Shown here: positions 14,728 to 15,344 of the stretch, piece after piece
Position numbering within the stretch: position 1 is the first letter of the stretch
How the letters are laid out: every line of letters begins with the position of its first letter
Assembly: GCA_934725535.1 (NCBI GenBank)
Contig: CAKVBV010000058.1
Location: 1-15,344 of the forward strand
Reading direction: 5' to 3'
Source: an uncultured Bacteroidales bacterium
Lineage (GTDB): Bacteria; Bacteroidota; Bacteroidia; Bacteroidales; Paludibacteraceae
Length of the DNA: 15,344 bases
The notes under the pieces: model-generated
What the model saw: only the letters and a program-made list of their open reading frames with translations
What the model was told of the DNA's origin: nothing
Databases searched by the model: none
Program-made: the position numbers and the translations under genes

Positions 14728-15344
14728 ATGAGACTTATCATCCAACCGAACTACGACCTGCTCTCGGAGTGGGCAGCCAACTACGTGGCGCGTCGTATCA
14801 ACGAGTTCGCCCCCAAAGAGGGTACACCTTTCGTCCTCGGACTCCCGACCGGCTCATCGCCTCTCGGCATGTACCGCCACCTTATCAAACTGAACCAAGA
14901 AGGCAAAGTCAGTTTCCGCAACGTGGTGACATTCAATATGGACGAGTATGTGGGCATCGCAGAAGACCACCCCGAGAGTTACCATAGTTTTATGTGGAAC
15001 AACTTCTTCTCGCACATCGACATCCGCAAGGAGAACGTGAATATCCTCAACGGCAATGCGCCCGACCTCGCTGCCGAGTGTGCACGCTACGAGGCAAAAA
15101 TCAAAGACTACGGAGGCATCATGCTCTTCCTCGGCGGCATTGGTCCTGACGGGCATATTGCTTTCAACGAACCGGGGTCTTCGCTATCCTCACGTACCCG
15201 CGTGAAAACTCTCACCACAGACACCATCATTGCCAATTCGCGTTTCTTCAACAACGATGTCAACCTTGTGCCCAAGACTGCTCTCACCGTGGGTGTCGGC
15301 ACTATCATGGATGCCAAAGAGGTGCTGATTATGGTCAATGGTCA
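14728..15344 (+). CDS. nagB: Glucosamine-6-phosphate deaminase (3' end beyond the window)
   Basis: This gene is partial: 205 codons are visible and the family length is about 265. The enzyme converts glucosamine 6-phosphate to fructose 6-phosphate and ammonia. Key residues fall at the same numbers as in E. coli NagB: D72 in NMDEYVG, D141 and H143 in GPDGHIAFNEPG, E148, and R172 in NSRFF. The phosphate loop is LPTGSSP (39-45). R158 and K160, which in E. coli bind the N-acetylglucosamine 6-phosphate activator, are also present in the S-S-R-T-R-V-K segment, so allosteric control may be retained. It starts 13 bases after the glgB stop with no promoter or terminator between, so the two are likely co-transcribed. 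Confidence 0.96.
   Translation, partial: MRLIIQPNYDLLSEWAANYVARRINEFAPKEGTPFVLGLPTGSSPLGMYRHLIKLNQEGKVSFRNVVTFNMDEYVGIAEDHPESYHSFMWNNFFSHIDIRKENVNILNGNAPDLAAECARYEAKIKDYGGIMLFLGGIGPDGHIAFNEPGSSLSSRTRVKTLTTDTIIANSRFFNNDVNLVPKTALTVGVGTIMDAKEVLIMVNG

Overview
The window looks like chromosomal DNA from a member of the Bacteroidetes, most likely Bacteroidales. Four promoters fit the Bacteroidetes sigma-ABfr pattern (TTTG, 20 bases, TAnnTTTG). The gene families also fit: a YfhO membrane protein, a DUF5672 protein, a Bacteroides-style glgB and the TGCAAAGTTA upstream signature. Genus cannot be settled from the sequence alone. I see no phage, transposase, CRISPR array, tRNA or rRNA.

Layout. Positions 1-12176 read leftward (minus strand) and 12672-15344 read rightward. 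From the left there is rplS (ribosomal protein L19), with a clear terminator after it and a long, probably structured leader before it. Next comes a tight four-gene unit in the order MerR-type regulator, YfhO-like membrane protein, DUF5672 protein, SAM methyltransferase. It has its own consensus promoter just after the upstream tolC-like gene and is probably a surface glycan or lipid-linked sugar cassette. Further right is a complete tripartite ABC export system, transcribed as ATPase, permease A, permease B, [Fic protein], periplasmic adaptor, TolC-like outer membrane protein. The joints inside it are -1, 4 and 2 bases, except around the Fic gene, which has 108 and 165 bases on its two sides.

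A 495-base divergent region (12177-12671) separates the efflux operon from glgB (glycogen branching enzyme), which is followed 13 bases later by nagB (glucosamine-6-phosphate deaminase, cut off by the window end). This region carries two consensus promoters facing apart and, between them, a 55-base tandem array of an 11-base unit, plus further GATTAG copies nearer glgB.

Most of the window is recognisable housekeeping, envelope and transport biology. The points most worth a second look are the Fic AMPylase/DNA-binding fusion inside the efflux operon, the 11-base helically phased repeats between the divergent promoters, a heptanucleotide repeat that encodes the core of a signal peptide, and the short-leader and GTG start choices in the ABC operon. 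I did not find a clearly new defence or mobile system.
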